64,000 nt of DNA. Origin: Marsupella aquatica. Its lineage: Eukaryota > Marchantiophyta. The position numbers and the translations under genes are program-made. The notes under the pieces are model-generated. The model was not told the origin of the DNA, ran no database searches, and saw nothing but the letters and a program-made list of their open reading frames with translations. The stretch is taken from NCBI GenBank assembly GCA_973895155.1, contig OZ316898.1, positions 3,286,001 to 3,350,000 of the forward strand, written 5' to 3'. Positions 24,204-35,870 of this stretch are shown one piece after another (position 1 is the stretch's first letter; every line of letters begins with the position of its first letter).

Positions 24204-25105
24204 CGATCCCGTCCGCTCGGGCGGGCAGCGTAGTATCGAAACATTTTCATGCTGTTTTCCCTGACCAACAGTACTTGCCCTGGTGCAGCTGGTGATGCTG
24301 GTGAAGCGACCTGTGTCCAGGGAGAAAACCTTTAACCAGCAGCAAAACGAAGAGTGATCAATGGTAAGCGAGACACCTTCCAGAGATGAAGAACTACCTC
24401 GCTCCTGCCAATTCACAGTGATGAACAATGCGCTCGATGGTGAAAGAGATCAAGCAACTCGGATTTTGGATCCCCTCTAGACTCTGCAGAACCAACTGGT
24501 AATTGATACTGGATCCTTAACACGATCAGCGCAGAGCAAGCAGGCAACACTGACATGGGATTCAAAGGACATGGAGCTCCATCACTCGTTGACCATTCCT
24601 TCCAATCGCTTTCTGTTGCTCTATCAATTGTGAGGGCACTGGCGCTCATGGACTAGAAGGGCGAGACGCCAGAATGCCCTCATCAAGCATCAAGCAGACT
24701 GAATGATGATGTGGCAATGATGCGAAAGCTTGCTCTGCGTGAGGTAAAATACTCGTCATGACTGGAGCATGACTGGAGCAGAGGTGAAGAACGTCAATGT
24801 GGAGGGGATGAGGAGACCCACAATGGACGCGACGAATGATGTCCTTTCTAGCTATCATTCTGCAAAAGGGACGGGGCTAACAGACTGATTGTCCATGACC
24901 ATCTCCGACACTTATTAGTCGATCGGGGGCCGAATGATAGTAGTAACAAGCCAATGGGACGGTAAAGTTGAGGAGCTCCTCAGATTTCTATCGCTTAGCC
25001 TTCCAGAGCTCTCCCCCTGGACCGTCAGTGAGATCTGTCACGCATGTAAAGTCACCGTGAAGTTATGTATGCTAGCTAGTCCTAGGAATATTTCAAGGAC
25101 ACTGT
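24204..25105. other. Upstream region of the F-box gene
   Basis: This should hold the minus-strand gene's leader and promoter. No clear TATA box was found on the minus strand. CATGACTGGAG is repeated directly at about 24758 and 24769. The 60-80 codon frames have no recognisable domain. Confidence 0.4.
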
Positions 25106-25111
25106 AGGCCG

Positions 25112-25155
25112 ACGATATAAAAGCGAGATGAGCAGGGACAGGACTGTATCACTCA
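25112..25155 (+). promoter_or_regulatory. TATA box followed by a hairpin
   Basis: GATATAAAAGCG at about 25113-25124 is a strong plant TATA box on the + strand. About ten bases on, GCGAGATGAG pairs with CTCATCTCCTCGC across a 19-base loop, apart from a three-base bulge. No long ORF follows, so a short noncoding transcript is possible. Expression is inference. Confidence 0.4.
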
Positions 25156-27830
25156 TCTCCTCGCCGGTTTTCCATCCTTCTGTTCTGCCAATTTGGGAAT
25201 ACTGACTACGTTGAATTTGTCTTTCAGGAAAGAGAACGTAGTAGTGAGAGATGGTAAAGTAATCCCCTAGATTCCTGTCTCTAGATTTCGGCGCCCGGTA
25301 TCTCCTGTCCTGTCACAGCTCCAAAGCCTCCAATCCCTCCAGCTTTGACCATTCCACGCCACTTGCAGCAGCAGCAGGAGGCAAGCCGGTGCCTTGCCTG
25401 CTGCAAAGTGCAAACTACAAAATAATATTGGCACTGGGGATTTTATGAACTACAAGCTGTAGCTACCTATCGTAGAATTTTCATCATCAGCGTCTCGTAG
25501 CTCGCCAAATTCATATAATAATAATGAGGAGGAGGACACCGAAAACGGGCCAGCCGCTCCGAACTTACTGAAGTACAAACAGTACGAAAGAGTGAATGAG
25601 CCGACGGTCTGGGTATTTTTGGCAGCGTGTCAAGAGTCAATGCTGGCTGCACTGCTACGAGACAAGAAAAAAGCATTTCAATCCCCCCGGTCGATCCGAC
25701 TGTAGTCGGCGTCTGGGACACGACCAAACTCTGGTCTGGAGAACCGCAGTCCTCCTTGTTTCCCTCATCATTTCCCAAACCACACGGCGTATGTGACTAT
25801 GTGCCCTCAATCACCCACAAGACATCTATCTCTTCCAAATTACGAATAGTGTTAAGACAGCTGCTCGCAATTTTTGCATTCCCCATCCACATAGGAGGAA
25901 GTGGGCAATCTCTATATATGTAGCTTGGAATTCACGTGCTGGCAGTTTCCAATCCAATTCCCAATGTTCACAATTTCCGGGGAGATCATGTTGCTTGCAA
26001 GTCGTGAGCAAACTCCCCTACCTGGTGCCGCTCATCGAGGTTATTAGACTCATCCCCACACAACAATCATGGCCAACGACCCACGTGCATGTGGCTCGCA
26101 ATCACAATAAATCTAGCCAAGCTATTCCAAACCTTTCGAGAAAAGCAGCTCTATGGACCCCCCGCATAGGTGAATGCTTTCTGTGCGTAATTGTATAACA
26201 TGAAATTTGAGATTGGGGGTCTCGATAGGTTAGATTTTGGCACGAGTGCTCATATTTGCTACATATGATCATCTTTTGTTTAGACATGGGATCCTTCAGC
26301 ATCTCTGCAACAAAGATGGAGCTAAAGTGAGTACGTCTTTGAGCTGGATAGAGATCGTAAAAGAGCTTTCGATCTTCCACCTTTTTCTTCTCTTTGTGCT
26401 TTCTTTTTGTTTTGTGCTTTTCTAACATGAAATAGGGAAGATTTGTACCGAGATCCAAGGTGATAATTATATACCCATTGGAAGGCGTCACCTACGAAAA
26501 AGAGCTTTTGGGCCGTGGGGGAAGAGAGTTATTCATACATTCTTCCTGCACCACACTATACAGTTTCCAAAAATTCACAGCCACAGCCATTTTACTGTTT
26601 CCCTCTGTGGTCCCAGGCCCCTATCTAGCCAGACCCCACACTCCCAGAGACATCGTCTACCTGCTACCCCCAACAGACAAGGTGGGCATTGGGTAGACTT
26701 CCCCGCCCCCCCATCAATCACAGGACTCTCAAACAAACAAAAAACCCACAATCAAAGGGCTCGCGTTGCCAATATTTCAAAGCTGTTGTATTGTAGTAAC
26801 CTTGAAGCTAGCCTTGAAGGATATCATCACCAACACTGCAATAGTTTCCACAACCCACATTTATTTTCACTCATCTTCGTCTACCATAGGCTTGACCTAC
26901 TCCTCAATAAAAGCATTCTCAAAGCTAGGAAGTACTAGTAGTAGTGTAATAAGTTATAACCTAGTAGCATTGAAGAATCTCATTACCAATAGCGTCCACA
27001 ACCCATCACACCTCAGAGTCGTAGGCTTGACTCCTACTCATCACTTCACGTTACCTTACCTCTAGACAATTGACAATTTCTAGAGTTCACAACCGACATT
27101 AATTATTTCAATCACCGGCCCGCACAGTTAGCAAATGGCAAATCTATAACCCATACCCCCTCCACAAGACAGGGACAGACAGGGCCCAAAGTGGCGATTC
27201 AATGATGCAGGAGACAGGCAGGCTGGCCACGCCAGGGATCTCGCTCATCTCTCATTCCTGTACACGAGACAGATGGTTCGTTTGTTTGTTTTGGCAGAGC
27301 TTTGTCCACCCTCCTTTAATTAATCTCGCTCCGGCACACTCTCTTGCATTCAGAGAAGCTTGTTGTAGTAAATTGTACCCTTTACGATAAATTTGTACAC
27401 TGTGGCTGCTTGGTTGGCTGGCTGGCTGGCTGGCTGGCTGCTGTTCGGATGATTGTACCGTATGATGGAATGAAACTGTTCAGCACATCAGTCATCAGCT
27501 GATCAGAGCCGCTCCGCTGCTGAGCTGCTGGAAATCTGGAATGAAAAACAAATGCGAGGCGGATTCGCCCACGACTGAATTGAATGCGCGCACTGGCAGC
27601 AGCATTGCATCCCTCCTAGTCCTCGCTCCACGAATCCATTGCGCATCTTCCGATCTACATGGTCTGTTTCTTCCTGTGGCGGTCAAAGTTCACCTATGTC
27701 AGCATGCGGGGCGGAGGGCACCGAATTGAATGCAGCATTCGATTAGCCCACATCATAATAATTGATTATTACGAAGTACTCAATGAAAGGGAGTCAATGA
27801 AGGCATTCGCCGAGCGTTTGTTTGGAGCAG
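25156..27830. other. Unassigned region with hairpin and GGCT microsatellite
   Basis: A strong hairpin at 25368-25404 pairs GCAGCAG and GGCAAG with CTTGCC and TGCTGC. A (GGCT)n microsatellite lies at about 27410-27441. The frames present are 60-130 codons with no recognisable domains. No gene is called. Confidence 0.45.
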
Positions 27831-27834
27831 CGGG

Positions 27835-28410
27835 AGCGTATTTTTTAAGGATTTCACTTTTAAGTCAGAGTGGCGAATGTAAAGTGTGCGAGGGAGAAGA
27901 TGCTCAGAAGATTCATTATTCAATTATTTTCCTGATCGTCAGATCTCCCTAGATTTAAAGCGGACCGTTAGATTTTTGCTAATGGGGCCTGCGATTAGGT
28001 GAAACACTGCTAGCAAAATAGTAGCAAAGTTTTGTCAAAAGTGGCGAAGGATTTTTGGGGAGGTGGAATCTAGCCAATTTTCACCTCTAAAAAAAACAGT
28101 GGAGTAGCGTAGTTTTTTAGGTATTTTACTTTTTTGCCACATTTACAGACTTTCCAGTGTGTGCCAAGGAGAAGATACTCCAAATATTTGCTCCAAATAT
28201 TTTTTATCTGATTATTTTCCTGACCATCATATCTCACTCCCTATATTTAAGGAGGGCCGTTAGATTGTAGCTAACGGGATCTGTGATTAGATGGGACACT
28301 TGCTAATGAGACAGAAAAATACTACCTAATTTTAGGCAAAAGTTATGAAATTATAAAGTTTTGGGGGGAAGTGGAATTTGGTGAATTTTAGTCACTAAAA
28401 AAAACACTGG
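27835..28410. repeat. Imperfect tandem duplication of about 290 bp
   Basis: The two units correspond in order: GGGAGAAGATGCTC / GGAGAAGATACTCC, ATTATTTTCCTGATCGTC / ATTATTTTCCTGACCATC, GGACCGTTAGATTTTTGC / GGGCCGTTAGATTGTAGC, GCGATTAGGTG / GTGATTAGATG, and a final CTAAAAAAAACAGTGG / CTAAAAAAAACACTGG. Unit starts are near 27840 and 28118. The CCGTTAGAT words recur in plant intergenic mobile DNA. Confidence 0.75.
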
Positions 28411-29829
28411 TTTGTAGTTCTGGTGTGTTGTCTTTTGATGAAAGTATCTTGACTAAACTCCTATTCAGTCTTGTTATTTGGGAGCTTTTACTAAACAGAC
28501 ATTTTAAAGGAATGTTTCAAGAACATTCAAAGCATCTCATGTAAACATTGACTTATCAGTAGACTTTGTTTGGAGTTGCACAGTAAATCCAAGGAAAACA
28601 TTTGTTAGCTTATGCTATCTTACTTATAAAGTACGAGCTTCTAAGTAGAGTGTGCCACTTTTTATGGAAACTTGTGGCTGAACACAACCCAAGGCAGAAA
28701 AATGATGTTTGGGACTCCCTATAATTATGGAATCAAAAATAATTGGAAGTTGAAATCAGGATAGAATAAAGTTGTGTATGAGCAATTCATGATCCATAAT
28801 TTTTTGAATAAAGACCATATGCCATGACCATAAGTAATTGTACGAGGCGAGTCAAAACAAACCTTTGACATAACCTTGTGAACAAACTATGGCCAGTTGC
28901 TCATGGCTAAAAGTTATCTACATCTATAATATTGAATCTTGCTCATTTTAGTCCTTCATCCCGTTACAAAATACATTTGGGCGGGAATGAAGGACAACCG
29001 TTAGATCTTTTGGGTGATTTTTTGTAACTGTTTGATTATTAATTCCTTGGTAAGGGTACACATAAACACACAATGACATTGCAATAGTCTACATGACAAC
29101 AAGAACAATTCTACTTGAGAGTACAATTGTGAATTGTACTAGATCTATTATCCTTTATTACTTTCCCATGGTACACTGATTATATATTATACTTTATAAT
29201 TTCATAATTTTTTACACACTGATATCTTTTCTTCACCTTGACATCTTTTGTGTAACACACAGGCATTGGGCTAGTCATCTATAACTATGAAGCCTTGACA
29301 TATGCGACAAAAGTAAGCACCTGATGAAAAAAATTCCACTCTAGACTGAACGGATGCAAAGTAGACTGGAAATTTGTCATCCAGTTGTTACTACATTAAG
29401 TAGACTGTAGTCCCTCTTTTTGTTTCCTGTTACTTGAACTCTTTTTGTGTGTCTTTTGAAAGCTATAAAGGTAAAAAAAATTAAGCCAGGATGGACCTAG
29501 GGGTTTACTTTGAAGCCCAGATGGATTTCCAAAGTTTGGATGGACTGGTGTTGAGCATCTAAATAGACTTTTGTGGCACCTTTTATGGTTTTGACTGAAA
29601 TTGGACCTGTGGGTAAGTCTTGACTGCTTGCATCTAGTTTTACCTAGTTTACCTGGTGGTAATTGCTCCTCATGCCCAACATACTCGGGGCATCCTTCAC
29701 AAAACTGAAGCGTCTTTCCCAAAAGCAGTAATTTGCAGCTCATGCTTGAAATAGACAGCTAGAGCCTCTTGCAGAGCTCCTTCACAAAAGTGAAATGTCT
29801 GCTAGCAGTTAATTTATAACATCAGCTTT
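28411..29829. other. Intergenic, no gene recognised
   Basis: Mostly AT-rich sequence with no open frame of note. AAGCCAGGATGGACCTAGGGG at about 29484 is matched in reverse by the block at 30100-30165, so the next MITE sits inside a loose inverted repeat of about 60 bp. Confidence 0.45.
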
Positions 29830-30037
29830 TAAGTACTTTGCCACTAAATTAAGATGTCCTAATTGACAATATTGTCACGGTCTTTTTTGTAATCACAAAA
29901 GTGCCACATTTTCGTATGTGGATGACAAGTTTACCAAGGTAACCAGGGGAACTATATACAAAAACTGTGGCATATTTGTAAATAGAAATAACACAGAGGC
30001 AATATTGTAAATCCAAACATGTTTAGTGGCAATGTAG
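29830..30037. mobile_element. MITE-like element, copy 1 (uninterrupted)
   Basis: This copy of 208 bp has imperfect terminal inverted repeats (left TTTGCCACTAAATTAAGATG, right end reading inward CATTGCCACTAAACATG). It is non-coding. It matches the copy at 40.7-41.26 kb along its whole length and lacks the LTR found there. Flanks share TTATAACATC on both sides. Confidence 0.7.
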
Positions 30038-32515
30038 CTAGCTGTTTATAACATCTGACCATTTTCAAGCTCATAAAAAATGACCAGTGACTATATGCAG
30101 TTTACGGGGAAACCCCTTGGTCCATCCAGGCTTAATATTCATAGAGGTTGGATGGGTTTCCAATTCAAACTTTTTTGGTAGGAGAGTAAGTTTCCATGGA
30201 TTCTTAAAATGTACGTTTGAACCTACATAACATTTATTGACTATTCTATAGAAGGAAAACAAGAGGATTTGGGGATCCCAGAGTCCAGGAAGCTTTCACT
30301 CATGAATTTGAAATTGACTTAAGTTTTTTTCTTTTGGGAAAATATGGGGAAAGGAAGGGAGTGAGATATGAGTAAAGTGAGGTGTGAGTGGAGATGATCG
30401 AGGCGATAAACTGGTATATAATAATCCTCTTATGAAGTTAATACCTTATTTTGAGGTGCAAAGTTTATTAGACATGTATCCATCACTGTTTGTCCATATA
30501 TAAGAGAAAAGGTACTTCCCGCTTTTTCCACATTTCACTCACTTTTCTCCTCTACAGTTCCAGTTGGCTCCACAATTTCAGGGAAGAGGGTTACTTTTAA
30601 TTGTAGATGTGGGTGACCCGGTAGCTTTTAAAAGGTGTAGGCGTGGTTTGAAACACTACACCGGCCCAAAACTACAACCTGGCCTAGTGGACAAAGGTCG
30701 TGTACTGGATTGTAAAGTACCTAAGATTTTAAAGATGGACCACATTTATAAGCAAAGTACAACAAAAGGAAAGAAAAAGAGGTCCAAAGAGAACAAATAC
30801 CAAACAAGGAAAAAGAAAAGCAAGTGCAACCCAGGCCTCAAAAAGGAAGAAGTGAAAGGGAAACGTGCCTAACACTACACGAGTGCAAAGGACTAAAGTC
30901 CACATTGGAATATGTGGCAAGCTAGGAACTAAGGGACTGGATGTGTGGATCCGCTGCTCTCAATCACAAATAATGGCTGCCAAAAAAGACCATGATGAAA
31001 GCATTGGAAACATCCACTTGTAGAATAACTCCGCTTTGTTCTATTAACTGTCAATATGACCCACTGTAATTGCTGAAGCCAAGAATACCAAAGTGGCTGA
31101 CATTGAGGCAAAAATAAGTGGCAATTGTGCCGTTGTCAAAACACCTAAGTAAGGGATGGCGACAAAGCTTGCACTATCCTTTTAGTGTAAGTCTACTATT
31201 CTTAATATGCCTTCAGAAAGAAATTGTGTTCATGACCAGTTTCATCATCCTGTTCAAGCGTAGCAAAGTTGAAAAACCCTTGATTCAGGTGTTTGGAAGT
31301 TGTCCTCTTTGACATTTCAAGCAACAGTAATTTGTAGGTATTGAGAGCTTTCAGTCGCTATGGGATCTCAATCCTGAACAATTTGACAAGCCTTCTGATA
31401 TGATAACATTTCTAATCTTGCACGAAATGTATGGAAAGTGATCTAGCTAATATAGTGCACTCAAAAGCTACTTCAAAGGCCTCTAGACCTTAACTCTAAG
31501 TTAGTGCATAACTTAAAGTGAGGGTGCTGAAAGGGATGGGGGCAAAGATCAACAGGAAATAAGGGGGGAACCCCTTTTTCTGCCAGGTTTTTTTTGTGTC
31601 CTCTCCTAGTTTCTATTTATGTTCAAGGAATGGGTAATCAGGCTAGTGTACATTTAACTAGTATCACATAAATTATCTATCCGTGAATGTTAATATGCTT
31701 GTTTGATACAGATTTTACAAACAAATCAATGAGAACTTATCCCCAAAATTGCTTACTTAGGCATGACCAGTGTTTTTTTCTCCTTTTAAGTAGCAGGAAT
31801 GAAGAAAGTCGCACAAAAGAAAAGATTTGGGTGAACTTTTTTGCAACCAAAAGCTTGTAAACTGAAGCTTTTTCAACCTTTTCCAAAACAAGCATGCACC
31901 AACACATACAGATAGGTCTCTGTTAGAGTGAAAAATCCTTCCTTCTACGCAAAGGGCACCTCATCCAAGTTTATTAAAGGTTTCTTTTATCCTTCTCCTA
32001 CTTTGTAGTTTGTGCCGGGAGTTTGTGTCTTTGTCCCTTTTCTAGTAAAGTGGTTAGTTTGTTGGTCGGTTCATTCCTTTCTTAACTAGGGCGATTAAAA
32101 CAATTATTAATTGTTTTGGGTGTAGTGGATTCCTACAGTAGATAGTAACAAAAAAACTCCCCAACCTGCTGGGCGGCTTGGTGTCTCCAACAAGGATTTT
32201 CTGGCCTCCCCTCCCCTCCCCTCCCACACACACACACACACACACACAATAAGTATGACCTGTACATCATAGTATGCAATCACCCTCTTGATTTTGCATT
32301 AGGATGACTTTACAAGACGTTGGGGGCACTACGGAGGTTTTTTCACCAAAGCAAATTGGAGGGGCAATTCACACCCTAAATACAGTGTCGCAAGGCTAAA
32401 AGCATTTTTGGAATCCTTTAATGACCTTCAAGGTCTTGTAAAGCAAAGTGCAGCCAGTGGTGCTAACTAGCTAAATCATGATAGATTGGGGACCCACTCC
32501 CCCTGAATGTCACAA
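30038..32515. other. Intergenic with repeat remnants and a CA microsatellite
   Basis: A segment at 30520-30600 resembles 58.62-58.71 kb (CTCCACAATTTCAGGGAAGA against CTCCACAAATTCAGGAAAAG). A segment at 31590-31660 (TTCAAGGAATGGGTAATCAGG) resembles 40.35-40.43 kb and more weakly 59.14-59.20 kb. A (CCCCT)n plus (CA)n microsatellite lies at 32206-32249. No gene is seen. Confidence 0.5.
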
Positions 32516-32519
32516 GTAT

Positions 32520-32850
32520 TATTTGGCTTTTTAGCCATTGTGCATATATCACAGTGCCCAAGGGCAAAAAATGCCAAACCGGGAGACATGATCCCAAAGT
32601 GAAAGCAACCCAATGAAGGGAAGGAAAAGAGGGGAAAGGGCCCCAAGAAAAACACGCCAAGGGGACCCCAACCAAAGCCGACGAAGAAGCAAGGGCCAAA
32701 AAAGGAACCTACAAAGGAGCCGTGAAGGCTAATACCCTACTGAACAGAGAACTGAAAAGCCTGGTAGATCTCCCGAGTAAACCGCATAAGAGGGTCACGA
32801 AGTGGAACCTGCCGAGATTGTGCACCTTTCCTTTTCACCTTCGCTTGCAT
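32520..32850 (-). repeat. Dispersed repeat family A, copy 4
   Basis: On the minus strand this reads GACCCTCTTATGCGGTTTAC and then, about 180 bp on, TTTGGGATCATGTCTCCCGG with TTTGGCA. The same blocks occur in this order at 19.54-19.92 kb. A 78-codon minus frame through the hallmark shares a GSCLP motif with the frame at 1.7 kb, but stops interrupt it elsewhere. Confidence 0.55.
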
Positions 32851-33099
32851 ACTCTTGAATTCTAGTGACCAGATAGATCTCCACACTGTCTGACTACCTG
32901 GCCATCTCACTTATGTTTGACAAAATGTTCACTCAATATCACTTACCATTGACAATGTTTTGCAATGCACAAAAACATTAGGCAATTTAGTAGGGGGCAA
33001 GGAGAACCATGGAGATCAATCCCTGGAAGTGGATTTATTGGCATTTGGACCCTCTGCTGCCTGCACAAACTGAAAGCATGTCATATTTTTTAATAAGCG

Positions 33100-33415
33100 C
33101 CCCGCTAAGCACTCGGGGGCCTCACTCTAAGGTGGGTCTCATATCACGTTCAATGTTTTTAGTTATTAAGCACCCTAAAAAACAAGGAAAACAATTAAAA
33201 CCATTTTCCATTCCTACATTTTTGGAATATTCTAAAAATATTCCCCAAACTCATTTGTAAAACCCTATCTTTCCTTATAATTCTCAAAATTGAATTTAGA
33301 AAACACTAATGTTCCCCTAGTAAAATTAGAAAGTATTCTTCTCAACCCACCAAACAAACCTTATACCTACTTCTGTATAATGGGTAGAAAGAAATAAGTG
33401 AGTACCCCGGGACTA
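33100..33415 (+). repeat. Dispersed repeat family B, copy (plus)
   Basis: It runs from a CTCGGGGGCCTCA start through CATATCACG, TGGAATATTCTAAAAATATTCC, ACCCTAT...ATAATTCTCAAAATTG, and CTTATACCTACTT to GTGAGTACCCCGGGAC. The same series is found at 59.58-59.88 kb and, reversed, at 15.9-16.13 kb. It is about 310 bp, non-coding and LTR-like in composition. The class is not proven. Confidence 0.65.
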
Positions 33416-34950
33416 AGCGTCAAGAGCTTGATTGAACCCCACTTTTGGGTGGGGTTTGGTATAGGAAGAGAAGTGCCTTTGGGGGATTCAGACTCAGAGC
33501 CTTGGCCCCCCCACTCAGATCATCTACCCAATTCTGGACCTGATTGCCTGCTGGAAAGAGTGGTCCCATTGCTAGAATTTAAATTTATATCATGTGCCCA
33601 AGGAAGCCTGACAATGCCATTATGGGGTTTCCAGGGATTTCTTGCCCCAAATGCTACAGGAGGCACAATAGGATATGTTGACCCATTCCTGAAAATGTCA
33701 CATCTACAATTGGTTGATTTGCTCCCGAACCCCAATGCATTTTTAGTTCCTGATTTCTAGAGAAATTTACTCTGTGGATCCTATGGGTAGAGTAAAATCT
33801 CTCTGATCCCACGGCTCCAAATAAATTGGCTTGATTCCCTTATCAGTGAAAACGAAGGGTGGAAAATCTTCCTGAAGGAAGCACTTCAAGTTGTAAGTAG
33901 TTGTAAAAGAAGAATTGGTTAGTGGACTAGTCCCTATGTATGCTTTATTGCTTGTGAAGAGGCTAATACTACTTAAACCCCTAGTGTCCTTCAACCATAA
34001 TTAGTCAATAATGTACCACAGAAAAAAATGTGCACCAATTTTGGCTTCCCCAAGGTTTGGAACACAATGGCGGTTTAAGTTTTTTCAGTTGCAAAATTGG
34101 GAGATCGCCTCTTTACAAAGACTTGTTCATGACTCATTTTGCCCATGTTGTCAACAAGTCTGTGCCCTATAGAATCATTCCTTCCTTGTCTTTTCCATAC
34201 CCTCATTCTATAGGGCACTCTGCGGGAACTGTTGCAGCAGTTAAATATGTCATTCTTTTGTTTTGTATGTATGAAATTCACAGGTCTATATCTGAAGGGC
34301 CGGAAACTTGCTGGCTCTTGCCCTTGGGTATCCTCAAATGCTGCGGCCAGGCCTGCCTGGGAGGTGGGTTAAGCATGAAGCTCTCAATCACTTATAATTT
34401 GACATCAGTAGGGTGTCTCATAAACACAAAAAACTGGCACCTCGTGGGAGTCCCGTGAGACAGTCGGGAGCACCACAACAGGGTACAAACAGACAATTAT
34501 TTGTTGGGGTACGAACAAATGAGTGACCCTCACGATACATTGAATGTTATTATGTTTACTATGAAATTAGGGACTCTTACGGTCCTGGGCGTGACTGGTC
34601 GGTCCTCACAATAGGTGCCCGATCAGTCATGATTGTTGTCCCAAACCACAACACCTCGACTCGACGCAGTCAAAGCAGAAAAATGTAGAAAAATGTAAAA
34701 AAATGTACTTATTTGAGACCCCCTTGTGAACTACACTAGAAGGCCAGTTTTTAGAAGGCCTGTTTTCTGAAGACCAGCTCGCCCTCAGGGTTCACCTGAG
34801 AATTCAAAACGTATCCAATAAAATAGTGTCGAACAGATAATATCGAAGGTCGAGACCTCATGGAACCAGATATGTCACAGTGATGCTACCACACGCGAAG
34901 AAACGATGTCGCACTCTACTATAGTTTCTGAGTCGAGTGACAGAAAAACC
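33416..34950. other. Unassigned region with a perfect 14-bp inverted repeat
   Basis: Frames of 120 and 142 codons at 33398-33760 and 34030-34458 have no recognisable domain. The second contains a perfect inverted repeat, GTGCCCTATAGAAT at 34162-34175 and ATTCTATAGGGCAC at 34205-34218 with a 29-base loop. No gene is called. Confidence 0.4.
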
Positions 34951-34956
34951 CATAAG

Positions 34957-35007
34957 CGATGTGAGTGAAAGGTGGAGGGAATTGGAAAGGAGCGGGAGGT
35001 ATATAAG
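34957..35007 (+). promoter_or_regulatory. U1 snRNA promoter: USE-like site and TATA box
   Basis: TATATAAG at 35000-35007 lies 30 bp before the U1 start. CGATGTGAGTG at 34957-34967 is close to the reverse complement of the plant upstream sequence element RTCCCACATCG (CGATGTGGGAY). The 32-bp gap between the two boxes is the spacing of RNA polymerase II snRNA genes in plants, not the shorter spacing of Pol III ones. The reversed orientation of the USE is unusual. A better forward match was not found. Confidence 0.6.
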
Positions 35008-35029
35008 CTTCGGCTGCCGAGGGAGATTC

Positions 35030-35188
35030 ATACTTACCTGGGCGGGATCGATCGGTGATCGAGAAGGCCGATGGTCTAGACTGAGCTGCGCCATTGCACA
35101 CCGGCCCGGCAAAGTCTAGCATTTCCCCAAGGGGATAATGCACGTCATAATTTGTGCAAGCGGGGGCTCGCGTTCGCGCGGCCTTCTC
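35030..35188 (+). ncRNA. U1: U1 spliceosomal snRNA
   Basis: The RNA starts ATACTTACCTGG, the exact 5' end that pairs with 5' splice sites. Stem-loop I carries the U1-70K loop (GATCGAGAAGG), stem-loop II the U1A site ATTGCAC (CCATTGCACACC), stem-loop III TTTCCCCAAGGGGATA, and the Sm site AATTTGTG is at 35149-35156. Stem-loop IV follows with a GCGTTCGCGC tip. The length of about 159 nt fits plant U1. All protein- and RNA-contact elements are intact, so the gene could be functional. A 3'-box-like CAAAGTCAGGA follows at about 35200. The exact 3' end is uncertain by a few bases. Confidence 0.96.
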
Positions 35189-35234
35189 CCATCTAAATAC
35201 AAAGTCAGGATTGATCATGAGATGGTACTTTTGA

Positions 35235-35495
35235 GTCCGGGACTAATTCCATGCTTCTACACTAAAAGTTAAAAACTAGTCCAAGTTGTTGATGATATAC
35301 TTCAGAACCCACTGAGAGTCACGGACTAATTCCATGCTTCTGCACTAAAAACTAGTCCAAGTAGTTGATGATAGGAATTCTTCCACTGAAAACCAAGTGA
35401 GGATTGGTTTAGGGAGATCGTGCTTTGAGTCTGACTGGGACTAATTCCATGCTTCTGAGATAGAAACTAGTTCGAGTTGTTGATTATATGAATGT
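35235..35495. repeat. Minisatellite 1 after U1, three units
   Basis: GGACTAATTCCATGCTTCT begins units at about 35240, 35324 and 35428. Each is followed by CACTAAAAACTAGTCC (or a variant) and AGTTGTTGATGAT. Spacing is about 85 to 105 bp. Confidence 0.85.
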
Positions 35496-35504
35496 GGTTG
35501 GGTT

Positions 35505-35870
35505 ATTCTCAAATGAAGTCAGGATTTGCATCGTAGTTCAGTCGCCCGGTTCAAACGTTGAGGGATTTAGGTTTGGTCACTGTAGAACGAATTCAGGATT
35601 TGTATCGTAGTTTACTAGACGTTGATGGATTTAGGTTTGGTCACTGTGAAACGAATTCAGGATTTGTATCATAGTTTATACTACGTTGATGTAGTGATTG
35701 CTTCAAGCGACTTCAGGATTTGCATCGTGGTTTAGTCGTAGCTGGATTTGATTGGTTGTGTCACCCTTAGACGAATTGAGGATTTGCATCCTGGTGATTG
35801 GTTGGGTCGCCGTAAAACGAATTCAGGATTTGCTTCGTATTCGGGTCGTTGATGGATTGATTGACTGTTG
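35505..35870. repeat. Minisatellite 2 after U1, six units
   Basis: TCAGGATTTGCATCGTAGTT or a close variant recurs at about 35517, 35591, 35657, 35711, 35776 and 35823. It is usually preceded by ACGAAT and followed by GTTGATGGATTTAGGTTTGG and GTCACTGT. The period is 47 to 74 bp. The family is different from the array just before it. Confidence 0.85.

Noticed and set aside
33398-34458. Frames of 120 and 142 codons considered as retroelement gag
   Set aside because: No CCHC knuckle, protease or other retroelement motif is visible, and the frames do not connect.
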